Source of the DNA: RGIG5612 sp045616165
Lineage (GTDB): Bacteria > Bacillota > Clostridia > Lachnospirales > Lachnospiraceae
Assembly (NCBI GenBank): GCA_045616165.1
Contig: JAZLGF010000040.1
Coordinates: 1-44,585 of the forward strand
Reading direction: 5' to 3'
DNA: 44,585 bases
The notes below the pieces were generated by a model. It saw nothing but the letters and a program-made list of their open reading frames with translations, searched no databases and was not told the DNA's origin. Made by a program: the position numbers and the translations under genes. This document shows positions 32,383 through 40,980 of the stretch, one piece after another. Positions within the stretch are counted from its first letter, which is position 1. The number at the start of each line of letters is the position of its first letter.

Positions 32383-33867
32383 CTATTTATAAATAAATGT
32401 TAATGAATTAAATCCGTAATAATGTGACATATCTTTATTTACCCAAGACTCTTTATCTGTTGATAATTGAGGCGGTTTAATTATTCCTGTCTCTACCGGC
32501 TTTTCGATGTCATTAATATAAACTTCAACATCTGTATTTGGTTCACCCTGTATATTACTGAGAATTTCTTTATAATAATCGCTTTCTTGCTTTACATCGG
32601 CTATACTTTTCGTGGTTCTAAGCCATGGCAATTCTTCTATTAACACATTCCCACTATTTCCTTTGCATAATATAAGACAACATACTGCACCCAGACACAA
32701 TCCAACAATTATTTTTTTACACTCAGACGTTGAGAATAATATTGTTTTTTGTTTTATCCATGCTCCTGTGTAAGTAGCGCATATAAAACTCCAAATACAA
32801 ATAACGCAATTTATTAAGAAGAACATTCTATTTGGAATATCACCATCCGAATATCCTAAAGCAATTGGAAAAATTACGCAAAAAACTGAAGCAAATTGTC
32901 CCAACCACATAAACACTGGATGAACAAATTTCCTTTCTGTTTTATCTTTAATTATATATCCCGCAATAAGTAAAATTACAAAAACAATGATAAATAAAAT
33001 AGATTTAATAAAGTTTAAGTATATGTCTTCCATATTTGCTATCGAAGATATTAGCGCTTGTCCAAAATGTACTCCAGTTGAATCTATCTCTGTATGTCTT
33101 GCAAAATTTCCCGGTGCAAAACACGAAATGCAAGCTCCTACTATCATTGCAATCAATGGGAGAAAATCAATAATGTTAATTTTTTTTGTTCCCCTTTTAT
33201 AATAATTCCACATTTCGAACAAACAAACGATGCCAGCAAAAGGAGCCAGCTGATATGCGAAACATGCAATAAAAGCGAACAAGGTCGTTGCAACAATTAA
33301 TCCAATATTTCTTTTTTCTCTGAAGAAATATATGACAAGAATTTGGCAAACTAAAATAAAGGTTACTTCCCATAAATATGAATTTCCAACAAACCAGTAA
33401 AAAATTTCTGGATAAATATTTGTATTTAATAGAACCGCAATAAAAATCAAGTATATTATACTGCATACTTGTTTATTCTTTATTTCTAATACTTTATTAA
33501 GTATCACCATAAAGTATTTATACACAACTACTATAAAGATAACAAAAAAGGCAACTAAACTAATTCCAACCAGACTACTATGCGGTTGTGTATATGAAAG
33601 AGGGTTTAATAGACACTGCAATAAATTATATGGCCAGCCTCCAGCCCAAGTTAAATAAAAATTATTTGCAACTCGAATCGACCTAAGAAAAGAATTAGTA
33701 TTATCCAATACTCCTTTTGCCATTGAAAAGTCATCTGCTGATGGAACGCTAAAAAATATCGTTGCAACAAACGGAATAATTATTATTAGGAGTATAATTA
33801 TCCAATAGTATTTAATAAGAATATTTTTAATTTTTTTTGCAAAGTTCATTCCTTTTTCCTTACCCAC
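32383..33867 (-). CDS. GT-C-type membrane protein (DUF6056-like)
   Basis: 494 residues with about eleven membrane helices. Near the start, in the first external loop, is SVPSADDFSMAKGV, whose acidic pair is the GT-C hallmark. APGNFARH (about 250) is a mark of the DUF6056 group. A soluble tail of about 75 residues follows the last helix. It would use a polyprenyl-phosphate sugar made by the GtrB-like enzyme and flipped by the SMR pair. The gene overlaps the LicD gene by 22 bp. MNFAKK at residue 7 is an alternative start. Confidence 0.72.
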   Translation of the reverse strand: MGKEKGMNFAKKIKNILIKYYWIIILLIIIIPFVATIFFSVPSADDFSMAKGVLDNTNSFLRSIRVANNFYLTWAGGWPYNLLQCLLNPLSYTQPHSSLVGISLVAFFVIFIVVVYKYFMVILNKVLEIKNKQVCSIIYLIFIAVLLNTNIYPEIFYWFVGNSYLWEVTFILVCQILVIYFFREKRNIGLIVATTLFAFIACFAYQLAPFAGIVCLFEMWNYYKRGTKKINIIDFLPLIAMIVGACISCFAPGNFARHTEIDSTGVHFGQALISSIANMEDIYLNFIKSILFIIVFVILLIAGYIIKDKTERKFVHPVFMWLGQFASVFCVIFPIALGYSDGDIPNRMFFLINCVICIWSFICATYTGAWIKQKTILFSTSECKKIIVGLCLGAVCCLILCKGNSGNVLIEELPWLRTTKSIADVKQESDYYKEILSNIQGEPNTDVEVYINDIEKPVETGIIKPPQLSTDKESWVNKDMSHYYGFNSLTFIYK

Positions 33868-34766
33868 TCTTTAATAAAAGACTTATAATCAATATTAGCA
33901 TCAAAAATGCAATCATTATGTATAGATGTTCTTTTTTCTTTTGCAGGTAACTGCATATAATCTTTATATGATACTGTTAACATTTCATCATACTTACACG
34001 GAATATTGAAAAGATAATTTTCAAATTTTGCTTTTTGAAAATTTTCAAAACATTCCTTCGGAAAATAAAAAGGTTCTCCAAACATTAAATGTGCTAAATA
34101 CTGTTCTTTTTTTCCTTCATCAGCAAAACTTTTTGCTATTTTATTAGCACAAACAAAATTATCAACGGGGTTAAAATCTTTTTTCAAGTTATTTACCCTG
34201 TCCTGATCTAACTCGCTTAAATAAGGATTATCCTTTCTCATAAATATAGAATTTTCAAAAGCCAATTTTTCAATTTGATTTCTTCTTTCTATTCCATTTT
34301 CTATATTCCATTCATCAAAAGGAAAAATATCAATAAAAATTCCTTGATTTAACTCTTTGTTATATGCAAACTTTTTTATTAGACATGTTGTGTTAGAATT
34401 TCTTAATTTTGCATAAATATATCCACTACCTGAATCCGTTTCTGGAGTTTGCAAAAAATAGGGCTCTTTAAAATCATTATAGTGTTTTAAAAATTCTTCG
34501 TAGTCTTTTCTAGGCATGCCTACATCTATATCATCATCCCACGGAATAAAACCTTGATGTCTTATTGCCCCTAATAGTGTGCCTCCAAACAAAAAATATT
34601 TTAGATTGTTTTCTTCGCAAACTTTTACAAATTGAAGTAACAAATCCAATTCTACAGCCCAAATTTTTTTTTGCTGTTTAGTAATAAGATAATCACATTT
34701 AACTTCATCATTAAAATAGCTCTCTGGTAAAATGCCTTCTTTAATTATTCTCTCGCACTCAGTCAT
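33846..34766 (-). CDS. LicD-family phosphotransferase
   Basis: 306 residues. The LicD hallmark is complete: FLFGGTLLGAIRHQG (59-73), then PWDDDIDVGMPRKDYE (75-90) with the metal-binding aspartates, and GIFIDIFPFDEW. LicD enzymes transfer a phospho-alcohol (phosphocholine, ribitol phosphate and others) from a CDP-activated donor to a glycan. The IspD/TarI-like gene at 21808 could supply such a CDP donor. It lies between the GNAT and the GT-C gene in the operon. Confidence 0.92.
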   Translation of the reverse strand: MTECERIIKEGILPESYFNDEVKCDYLITKQQKKIWAVELDLLLQFVKVCEENNLKYFLFGGTLLGAIRHQGFIPWDDDIDVGMPRKDYEEFLKHYNDFKEPYFLQTPETDSGSGYIYAKLRNSNTTCLIKKFAYNKELNQGIFIDIFPFDEWNIENGIERRNQIEKLAFENSIFMRKDNPYLSELDQDRVNNLKKDFNPVDNFVCANKIAKSFADEGKKEQYLAHLMFGEPFYFPKECFENFQKAKFENYLFNIPCKYDEMLTVSYKDYMQLPAKEKRTSIHNDCIFDANIDYKSFIKEWVRKKE

Positions 34767-34777
34767 GTTATTATCCT

Positions 34778-35233
34778 TTACTTCAATTCTTTTTCCATAT
34801 ACATCGAAAATTCTGATGCATCAGCTACTTTTGAATAACCATTTTTTTTATAAAAAGCTTTTGCTCTTTCGTTGATAGTTTTAACTTCTAATTTCAAAAA
34901 TTGCATTCCATTATCTTTTGCAATAGTTTCGCATTCTTTTAACAAAAGAGTTCCAAGTCCTTTATGGCCAACCTCTTCCATCAAAGCAATATATGTAAGA
35001 TACGCTTTATAAGTATCCTTATCGTTTACATATACTGCTGCCACGCCTAAAATCTCGTCGTTCTCAACAAGTCCTATAACACATGCATTGTCATATATTT
35101 TTTCAGAATACACTTTCAAACCTGAGGCATCTTTTGCCATGCTATCAGGCCACTGATTTTCTATCCTATATAATACCTTAAATAACTCCTCTTTGCCAAT
35201 TCGCATTTCGGAATTAAGTATTTTTATTTCCAT
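34778..35233 (-). CDS. GNAT-family N-acetyltransferase
   Basis: 151 residues, one complete GNAT domain. The acetyl-CoA motif is VGHKGLGTLLLKECETIA (about 97-114), followed by LEVKTINERAKAFYKKNGY. It should N-acylate an amine; in this operon the amino group of Fuc4N or of an attached amino acid is the natural candidate. It sits 2 bp behind an ATP-grasp gene and 11 bp ahead of LicD. Confidence 0.88.
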   Translation of the reverse strand: MEIKILNSEMRIGKEELFKVLYRIENQWPDSMAKDASGLKVYSEKIYDNACVIGLVENDEILGVAAVYVNDKDTYKAYLTYIALMEEVGHKGLGTLLLKECETIAKDNGMQFLKLEVKTINERAKAFYKKNGYSKVADASEFSMYMEKELK

Positions 35234-35235
35234 GC

Positions 35236-36438
35236 TTAAACTAATACTTTATAGTATTTCTCCATATTATTTGTTATATCAATCATCTCTTCAACATTAT
35301 CAGCCTTAAACAAAATTGTTCCAAGTGAATGAGTAGTGTTTTGATAAGCATGTACCTCATCACCTATATTATATGTGCAAAATACATCTAATAGGTTATT
35401 TTCTTTGAATTTTTCGTCAAAAGCGATTCCCTTGTAGGTTCCGTCTTTAATACTGTAAATCATATAGTTGCTCCATACACCTTTAGTAGAAACCATATGT
35501 AAGTCATCTATATTTTCGCCCATATATCCTTTAATTGTATAATCAACTAAATCTACTCCTGTAGCATATTCAATTAATTGAGGAATATATGAGCCGCCAT
35601 TTCTTGGGCCAAGTTCTAAAACATATACGTTATCGTCTTTATCTAATATCACTTCGATATTGTATGCTGATGTTTTCATTCCTAAAGCAGTAATAAGTCT
35701 TTGCAATTCACTATCAACTTTTTCTTTTTGATCATCTGTTAATAATGATGGCCAAAACTCACCTAAAGCAACATATTCTCTAGTTCCCTTACCGCTATAA
35801 AGTTCATTTCCGTAGCTTGTAAAAACTAATTTTCCGTCAACCGAAAATCCATCACCAGAAACTTGATATCCTTGCTTTATAATAAATTCTTCAACTACAA
35901 ATCTTTTTCTTCTAGAATATGAAAGAGCTTCTTCTACAGCATCTTTTAATTCTTCTTTTGAATTAATTTTAACAACGCCTTTGCTTCCTGAAGAATCAAC
36001 AGGTTTTACCATAACAGGAAACTTAAATTTATCTATCTGCTCAGCAGCTTGCTCGTATGTATCATACCCTCCTGCTTGTGGGCATGCAAATCCATGTTCC
36101 TGTAAAAATTTTCTAAATAAATCCTTTTGAGTTAACAATTGAACAGACTTATATGGATTTCCAATTAGCCCCATTTTCTCGGAAACGTATGCAGCTGTTG
36201 GTGCTGCCGGATCAGAAGCATAGGCAACGATCCCATCTATTTTAAGCTTTTGCGACAACGCTAAAACGCCATCCAAGTCTGTTGTACTAACATTATGATA
36301 TTCATCAGCATATTTATGGCCTGGGTTTTCAGGAGTGTAATCGCATGTTATTACATAATATCCTAATTCTTTAGCTTTCTTAATTGCTGGGATTTGTTGC
36401 ATCGAACCCCCAAGCATTAATATTTTCTTTTTTTTCAT
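35236..36438 (-). CDS. ATP-grasp carboxylate ligase
   Basis: 400 residues. N-terminal ILMLGGSMQQIPAIKKAKEL, substrate domain, then the ATP-grasp core FPVMVKPVDSSGSKGVVKI, FVVEEFIIKQGYQVSGD and VLELGPRNGGSYIPQL with the metal ligands. It forms an amide or ester via an acyl-phosphate. It differs clearly from the second ATP-grasp protein (29173), so two separate ligations are likely. It stands directly next to the acyltransferase-3 and GNAT genes. Confidence 0.88.
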   Translation of the reverse strand: MKKKKILMLGGSMQQIPAIKKAKELGYYVITCDYTPENPGHKYADEYHNVSTTDLDGVLALSQKLKIDGIVAYASDPAAPTAAYVSEKMGLIGNPYKSVQLLTQKDLFRKFLQEHGFACPQAGGYDTYEQAAEQIDKFKFPVMVKPVDSSGSKGVVKINSKEELKDAVEEALSYSRRKRFVVEEFIIKQGYQVSGDGFSVDGKLVFTSYGNELYSGKGTREYVALGEFWPSLLTDDQKEKVDSELQRLITALGMKTSAYNIEVILDKDDNVYVLELGPRNGGSYIPQLIEYATGVDLVDYTIKGYMGENIDDLHMVSTKGVWSNYMIYSIKDGTYKGIAFDEKFKENNLLDVFCTYNIGDEVHAYQNTTHSLGTILFKADNVEEMIDITNNMEKYYKVLV

Positions 36439-37494
36439 TTATCTGTCTCCTAAAAAAGCAACCCTCGTTACCTTAAATTTTCTAAAAATCCATGTGATCG
36501 CAAAGCAAACCGCAAGCATCAAAATTGATTCGGCTAATATTAGCCATCCATTTATATACGGCAAATCATATATAACTTTTCTCAATACCCATTGATTAAG
36601 GTAAAGCGAAAAAACATAAATCCCAATTGAAGATTTTCCTAATTCCACAAAAATCTTTTTTAATACCCTAATGTCTAGGTGCCTATATATTAAATCAATT
36701 CCTGTAATTACTACAACCGATCCCACCAGTCCCACAACTGTTCTATATACATCTAAGTATAATTGATATAAAAAATCAGGACGAATAATACAATGCTTCG
36801 TACTATAAATATAAGAATCATGTGTCCATAAAAACATAAGTCCTGCATAAACAATAATAGAAATTATTAAAATTATAGCTAAATGCTTATTTGAAATAAC
36901 CGCGGTTGACAATTTCTTATTCTTATTTTTGTTATAAAAATATCCAATTAAAAAGAAAGGTAAAATGTATTTATATAAATGAATATGTAGAATATCTGGG
37001 AAAAATAAACTTGCAATTATTATTGCTATATAAATAAAAATATTATCCTTTATGAATCGATTTACGATAAGTACTATCATTGCGCAAAAGAAGATTCCCC
37101 ACAAAAACCAATAAGTAGTTAAATATGTTTCAATAATATATCTTATAGTTAGTGTGCCTCCTTGCAACACTGTAGGAAGAAGTAAAATTGTTCCCATCGC
37201 TAAATTTGGAAATATACAAGATTTAACTCTGGAAACAACTATTTTCTTTGTGCTGTTTTTATTTAAGGAAAAATAAAACAAATATCCACTTACTAATGCA
37301 AATAAAGGCATATGGAAGGAATAAATTATTATGTAAACTATATTACTGCTATAAAAGCCCTCTTCTAGATAATAATTACCACCACCAAACTGTATGCAAT
37401 GTCCTACTACTACTAAAATAATAGCAACAGCTTTTATGATATCAATTAACTCATTTCTATTTCCGATTGATATATTGCTTGCACTATTTTCCAT
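36439..37494 (-). CDS. Acyltransferase-3 family membrane protein
   Basis: 351 residues, about ten membrane helices. It begins with NRNELIDIIKAVAIILVVVGHCIQ, in which the histidine is the family's conserved active residue, and continues with YSFHMPLFALVSGYLF. Such enzymes O-acylate exported glycans. It abuts the ATP-grasp gene without a gap and follows the class I aminotransferase gene after 17 bp. Confidence 0.9.
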   Translation of the reverse strand: MENSASNISIGNRNELIDIIKAVAIILVVVGHCIQFGGGNYYLEEGFYSSNIVYIIIYSFHMPLFALVSGYLFYFSLNKNSTKKIVVSRVKSCIFPNLAMGTILLLPTVLQGGTLTIRYIIETYLTTYWFLWGIFFCAMIVLIVNRFIKDNIFIYIAIIIASLFFPDILHIHLYKYILPFFLIGYFYNKNKNKKLSTAVISNKHLAIILIISIIVYAGLMFLWTHDSYIYSTKHCIIRPDFLYQLYLDVYRTVVGLVGSVVVITGIDLIYRHLDIRVLKKIFVELGKSSIGIYVFSLYLNQWVLRKVIYDLPYINGWLILAESILMLAVCFAITWIFRKFKVTRVAFLGDR

Positions 37495-37511
37495 AATTTA
37501 TCATTTCCTTC

Positions 37512-38666
37512 TTATAATTCGCTCATGAATTTTTTAATTCTTTCTGCGCCTTCTTTTAACTTTTCAACATCTAGTGTAAAAGCAATACGAATGAAATTGT
37601 CGTAATTCTTTCCGTAGGTAATTCCTGGTGCGACAGCTACATGAACTGACTGTAATAATTTTTCTGCGAAAGAAATCGAATCTAAACCTGTGCTACTAAT
37701 ATTAACGAATAAGTAGAATGTAGCTGCTGGCTTATTTGCATGTAACCCTTCAATACCATTTATAGCTTCATAGATGAAGTTTCTTCTTTCTTCAAAAATA
37801 TCATGAATAGCCGTGTCCTCAGTACAATTTGTATAGGCTTCCAAAGCAGCGTACTGTGATGGAAGAGGTGCGCATGCAGCAACATTTTCCTGCATCTTTG
37901 TCATAGCCCCAATTATTTTTTCAGGACCAACTGCACAACCTACCCTGTATCCAGTCATTGCAAAACGTTTAGATATACTATCTATTAAAACAGTATGCTC
38001 TTTCATTCCATCTTTATTAAAAACAGAACAATGTTTTTGATTGTCATATATTAACGAGCTATAAACTTCGTCTGTAATAACAAGTAAATTATTTTCTTTT
38101 ACGATTTCTGATAACTCTCCTAGTAAATCATTAGGCAAAACCTGGCCTGTTGGATTTGAAGGTGTGTTGATAATAATAGCAACTGTCTTAGGGGTAATTG
38201 CATCCTTAACCTGCTGCGCTGTAAAAGAAAATTTATTTTCTTCTTTTGTATTAATAAGAACTGGCACCCCGCCACAAGATCTAACCATCTGAACATAATT
38301 AACATAATAAGGAGCTGGAATAATAACCTCATCTCCTTCATCTAATATCGTAGCAAGTGTTAAATAAAGAGCTTCCATTCCTCCAACCGAAACTATGATT
38401 TCGTTTTGTGGATTCACATTAACTCCATATTCTTTTTTTACATGTCCGGCAATAGCTTCCCTTAAAGGTAATAATCCAGCATTGGCAGAATATCTTGTTT
38501 TTCCATCCGTTATTGCTTTGCATGCAGCATCGCATATTTGATTTGCTGGATGCAAATCAGGATCTCCCAAAGTTAAATCAATAACATCATTAAATTCCTG
38601 GGCCATGTTAAATAATCTTCTTGTTAGTGACGGTTCAATTGCATTTACTCTTTTTGATAATTTCAT
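37512..38666 (-). CDS. PLP-dependent class I aminotransferase (AspC-like)
   Basis: 384 residues, usual length. Fold-type I motifs: NTPSNPTGQV (substrate/PLP), Asp199 and Tyr202 in ITDEVYSSLI, and the PLP lysine Lys233 in DSISKRFAMTGYRVG. It moves an amino group between a 2-oxo acid and an amino acid. The next genes upstream are a HAD phosphatase and a KHG/KDPG aldolase. The three together could make an unusual 4-hydroxy amino acid. As an ordinary aspartate aminotransferase it would be out of place here. Confidence 0.9.
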   Translation of the reverse strand: MKLSKRVNAIEPSLTRRLFNMAQEFNDVIDLTLGDPDLHPANQICDAACKAITDGKTRYSANAGLLPLREAIAGHVKKEYGVNVNPQNEIIVSVGGMEALYLTLATILDEGDEVIIPAPYYVNYVQMVRSCGGVPVLINTKEENKFSFTAQQVKDAITPKTVAIIINTPSNPTGQVLPNDLLGELSEIVKENNLLVITDEVYSSLIYDNQKHCSVFNKDGMKEHTVLIDSISKRFAMTGYRVGCAVGPEKIIGAMTKMQENVAACAPLPSQYAALEAYTNCTEDTAIHDIFEERRNFIYEAINGIEGLHANKPAATFYLFVNISSTGLDSISFAEKLLQSVHVAVAPGITYGKNYDNFIRIAFTLDVEKLKEGAERIKKFMSEL

Positions 38667-38676
38667 CTTATTTTCC

Positions 38677-39429
38677 TCAAAAACATTCTGGAATATTTTT
38701 TATACTATCTACTGTTAAAACATTTTCATTTTTTTCTTTTGAAATCAAGATTGACTGGCATCCTGCAACATTTGCCATTGCAATGTCGCTTTCAAAAGTA
38801 TCTCCAATAACTAAAAATCTATTAGCTGGAACATTCTTTTCTGCTGATAAATGCTCAACCATTGTGATGTTCGGCTTACCAATAATAAAGTCACATTGTC
38901 TATTAGCGCACCACTCTATTGGCGCTGTCATTGCACCGCATCCCGGCATAAGCCTTGCATTATCTCCAGGATAAACTCTTTCCTTGTTACATGCCATAAT
39001 ACATCTTGCATGTAAAGCTACTTGCAAAGCTTTTGTTAATCCTTCGTAAGTCATATCTGGGTCGTAGCCGATAAGTAAATTTTGAGCAGTTTCTTCTTGA
39101 TTTACTTTAACTCCTTGTGCTTCAAATTCTGCAATTAAATTTTTTGACCCAAAAATATAAATGTCTTCCATGAAACGCTTCTTTGCAAGAAGAGCTGCTA
39201 AATATCCAGAAGTTAATACTTCTTCTAGTCTACAATCTACACCCATCCCTATTAAACGCTCATATATTTGTTGTCTGGTTTTTGTTGAGTTATTAGTTGT
39301 AAAATAAACTTGCTTACCATGTTGTCTGAAAAAATTAATAGTATCATTTGCTCCATCAATTATTTTTGAGCCATAATAAACCGTACCATCTAAATCAAAT
39401 AATACAATGTCAACACTATTTATATCCAT
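38677..39429 (-). CDS. HAD-superfamily phosphatase, NagD-like (subclass IIA)
   Basis: 250 residues. Motif I is FDLDGTVYYGS (Asp12 nucleophile, Asp14), motif II TTNNSTKTR, a C2A cap follows, then the late motif VIGDTFESDIAMANVAG. NagD-type HADs remove phosphate from small sugar or organic phosphates in the cytoplasm. It is 3 bp behind the aldolase gene and 10 bp ahead of the aminotransferase gene, so it probably dephosphorylates an intermediate of the same route. Confidence 0.9.
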   Translation of the reverse strand: MDINSVDIVLFDLDGTVYYGSKIIDGANDTINFFRQHGKQVYFTTNNSTKTRQQIYERLIGMGVDCRLEEVLTSGYLAALLAKKRFMEDIYIFGSKNLIAEFEAQGVKVNQEETAQNLLIGYDPDMTYEGLTKALQVALHARCIMACNKERVYPGDNARLMPGCGAMTAPIEWCANRQCDFIIGKPNITMVEHLSAEKNVPANRFLVIGDTFESDIAMANVAGCQSILISKEKNENVLTVDSIKNIPECF

Positions 39430-39432
39430 TCC

Positions 39433-40071
39433 TTATCTCCTATACTGTTTAACAATATCTACTGCTTCTTTAGTCATAGCTTCAATTTTATCGAACTCTT
39501 TATTATTAATTAAGTCTTTCTTTACCATCCATGTTCCGCCACAAGCAAAAACTTTTTCTGATTCAATATATTCTGGTAAATTATCTTTGTTTACTCCACC
39601 TGTTGGAATAAATTTCATATTTGGGAACGGGCCTGAAAGAGCTTTAATCATAGTCATTCCTCCATAATTGCTTGCAGGGAAAAACTTAACAATGCCAAGA
39701 CCTCTTTTATACGCCTGAGATAATTCACTAGGTGTAACGCAACCAGGAAATACAGGTATGTTATTTTCTAAGCAATAATCAACCAATTCCGAATCAAAGC
39801 CTGGAGCTACAATAAATTTTGCTCCTGCTTCTACTGCATCTTTAGCCTGCTCTATCGTAAGAACTGTTCCTGCGCCTACAAGCATTTCAGGAAATTCTTT
39901 TGAAATAAGTTTAATTGAATCTTTTGCTGCTGCAGTTCTAAAAGTAATTTCTGCACATGGAAGGCCTCCACTAATAAGAGCCTTTGCTAAATCTATTGCA
40001 GAATTCGAATCATCTAATGCGACTACTGGAATAACACCAAGTTTATAAATTTGTTCTTCTAATTTAGCCAT
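39433..40071 (-). CDS. eda: KHG/KDPG (2-keto-4-hydroxy acid) aldolase
   Basis: 212 residues from the ATG at 40071, which has GGAAA before it; the frame extends upstream only through the promoter region. Class I aldolase with Glu41 in CAEITFRT and the Schiff-base Lys129 in GIVKFFPAS. TPTGGV-type IPTGGVNKDN is the phosphate-binding loop. It splits or forms 2-keto-4-hydroxy acids from pyruvate and an aldehyde. No gluconate or glucuronate genes are near, so in this operon the condensing direction is plausible. It is preceded by a promoter and candidate operator. Confidence 0.92.
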   Translation of the reverse strand: MAKLEEQIYKLGVIPVVALDDSNSAIDLAKALISGGLPCAEITFRTAAAKDSIKLISKEFPEMLVGAGTVLTIEQAKDAVEAGAKFIVAPGFDSELVDYCLENNIPVFPGCVTPSELSQAYKRGLGIVKFFPASNYGGMTMIKALSGPFPNMKFIPTGGVNKDNLPEYIESEKVFACGGTWMVKKDLINNKEFDKIEAMTKEAVDIVKQYRR

Positions 40072-40114
40072 AATTGCTATTTCCTTTCTATTTTTTCTCG
40101 AAAAATCTAGTTGC

Positions 40115-40148
40115 ATTATAATATAAGTAGAAACTTTTTAACTCTACT
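40115..40148 (-). promoter_or_regulatory. Internal promoter and inverted repeat upstream of eda
   Basis: On the minus strand a -10 TATAAT (40120-40115) stands about 16 bp behind a TTAAAA -35-like box. AGTAGA (40126-40131) and TCTACT (40143-40148) form an inverted repeat with an 11-bp spacer across the -35 region. The gene just upstream encodes an HTH protein, a natural candidate to bind here. Confidence 0.5.
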
Positions 40149-40192
40149 ATTGGTTTACCTTTATTTAAGCTATTTTGAAATAATATTAACGA

Positions 40193-40960
40193 TTAAATTA
40201 ACCCTCGGTTAATTGCAATTTCTTCTAAATCAGCAATCTTTTGATTATGATGTTTTTGATATATTTTTACGAATTCTGATGCATCTTTAATATCTTCTTT
40301 AGAAGCCAAAGAAATTTTTATCATTCCTCTACCCATTTTCCTTCGTTCTGCTTTTAAGTCTAATAACTCATTATTATATTGATTGTGAGAAAAACTAATA
40401 GGTAATTCAACGTTATCAATGGTTGGTATTATATCTACTTCCTGCGACATATAGCTTTGGAATGTTCTAGTAAGATTTACGCCAAAAACAAATACTGGTT
40501 TATCAATAATTAATAATTTATGTTGATTTGGGTTTGTAAAAGAAATTTCCAGTCCATATTTTTCTAATTTTAAATTCTTAATATATTTTTGTTGCTCTAT
40601 TGTAGCCTTAATATATATTTTATTAATGCCTACTAACATGTAGTAAGACAAAAGATAATTAATTAAAGGTTTATCATGAATTTTTGTTGAAAGGCTAATC
40701 CTATATTTATCTAAGATTAGCAACCCTTCCCATTTATGATTTTGATATTCCGACAATCCAGAAATAAGAATTTCTATATCACAATCTAAAAGTTTAGCAA
40801 TAGAAGGTAATAAAGCTGCATCCGGTAAGCCTAATCCTCTTTCCCACTTAGATACAGCCTTATCAGTAATACCCAATTCATGTGCTAATGCCTTTTGAGT
40901 ATACCCCGCTTCTTTTCTAAACTTCGCTATTAACTTCCCTGTTTCTATACTATTCATCAA
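40193..40960 (-). CDS. HTH regulator fused to a degenerate RmlA-like nucleotidyltransferase domain
   Basis: 255 residues. Residues 7-62 are a clear Cro/C1 helix-turn-helix (KEAGYTQKALAHELGITD, then KAVSKWERG). Residues 77-255 follow glucose-1-phosphate thymidylyltransferase (RmlA): LILDKYRISLSTKIHDKPLI for the usual LAGG...YDKPMI, MLVGINKIYI for MLAGIREILI, and near the end SKEDIKDASEFV and LEEIAINRGLI for THESLLEASNFV and PEEIAFRKGFI. The GGxGTRL catalytic loop is lost and some 100 residues of the middle are missing, so it is not an active enzyme. RmlA enzymes bind dTDP-sugars, also at an allosteric site. A dTDP-sugar-sensing regulator of the operon is the likely role; this is inference. Confidence 0.75.
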   Translation of the reverse strand: MMNSIETGKLIAKFRKEAGYTQKALAHELGITDKAVSKWERGLGLPDAALLPSIAKLLDCDIEILISGLSEYQNHKWEGLLILDKYRISLSTKIHDKPLINYLLSYYMLVGINKIYIKATIEQQKYIKNLKLEKYGLEISFTNPNQHKLLIIDKPVFVFGVNLTRTFQSYMSQEVDIIPTIDNVELPISFSHNQYNNELLDLKAERRKMGRGMIKISLASKEDIKDASEFVKIYQKHHNQKIADLEEIAINRGLI

Positions 40961-40980
40961 TCCACAATTCGCATTTTTTA

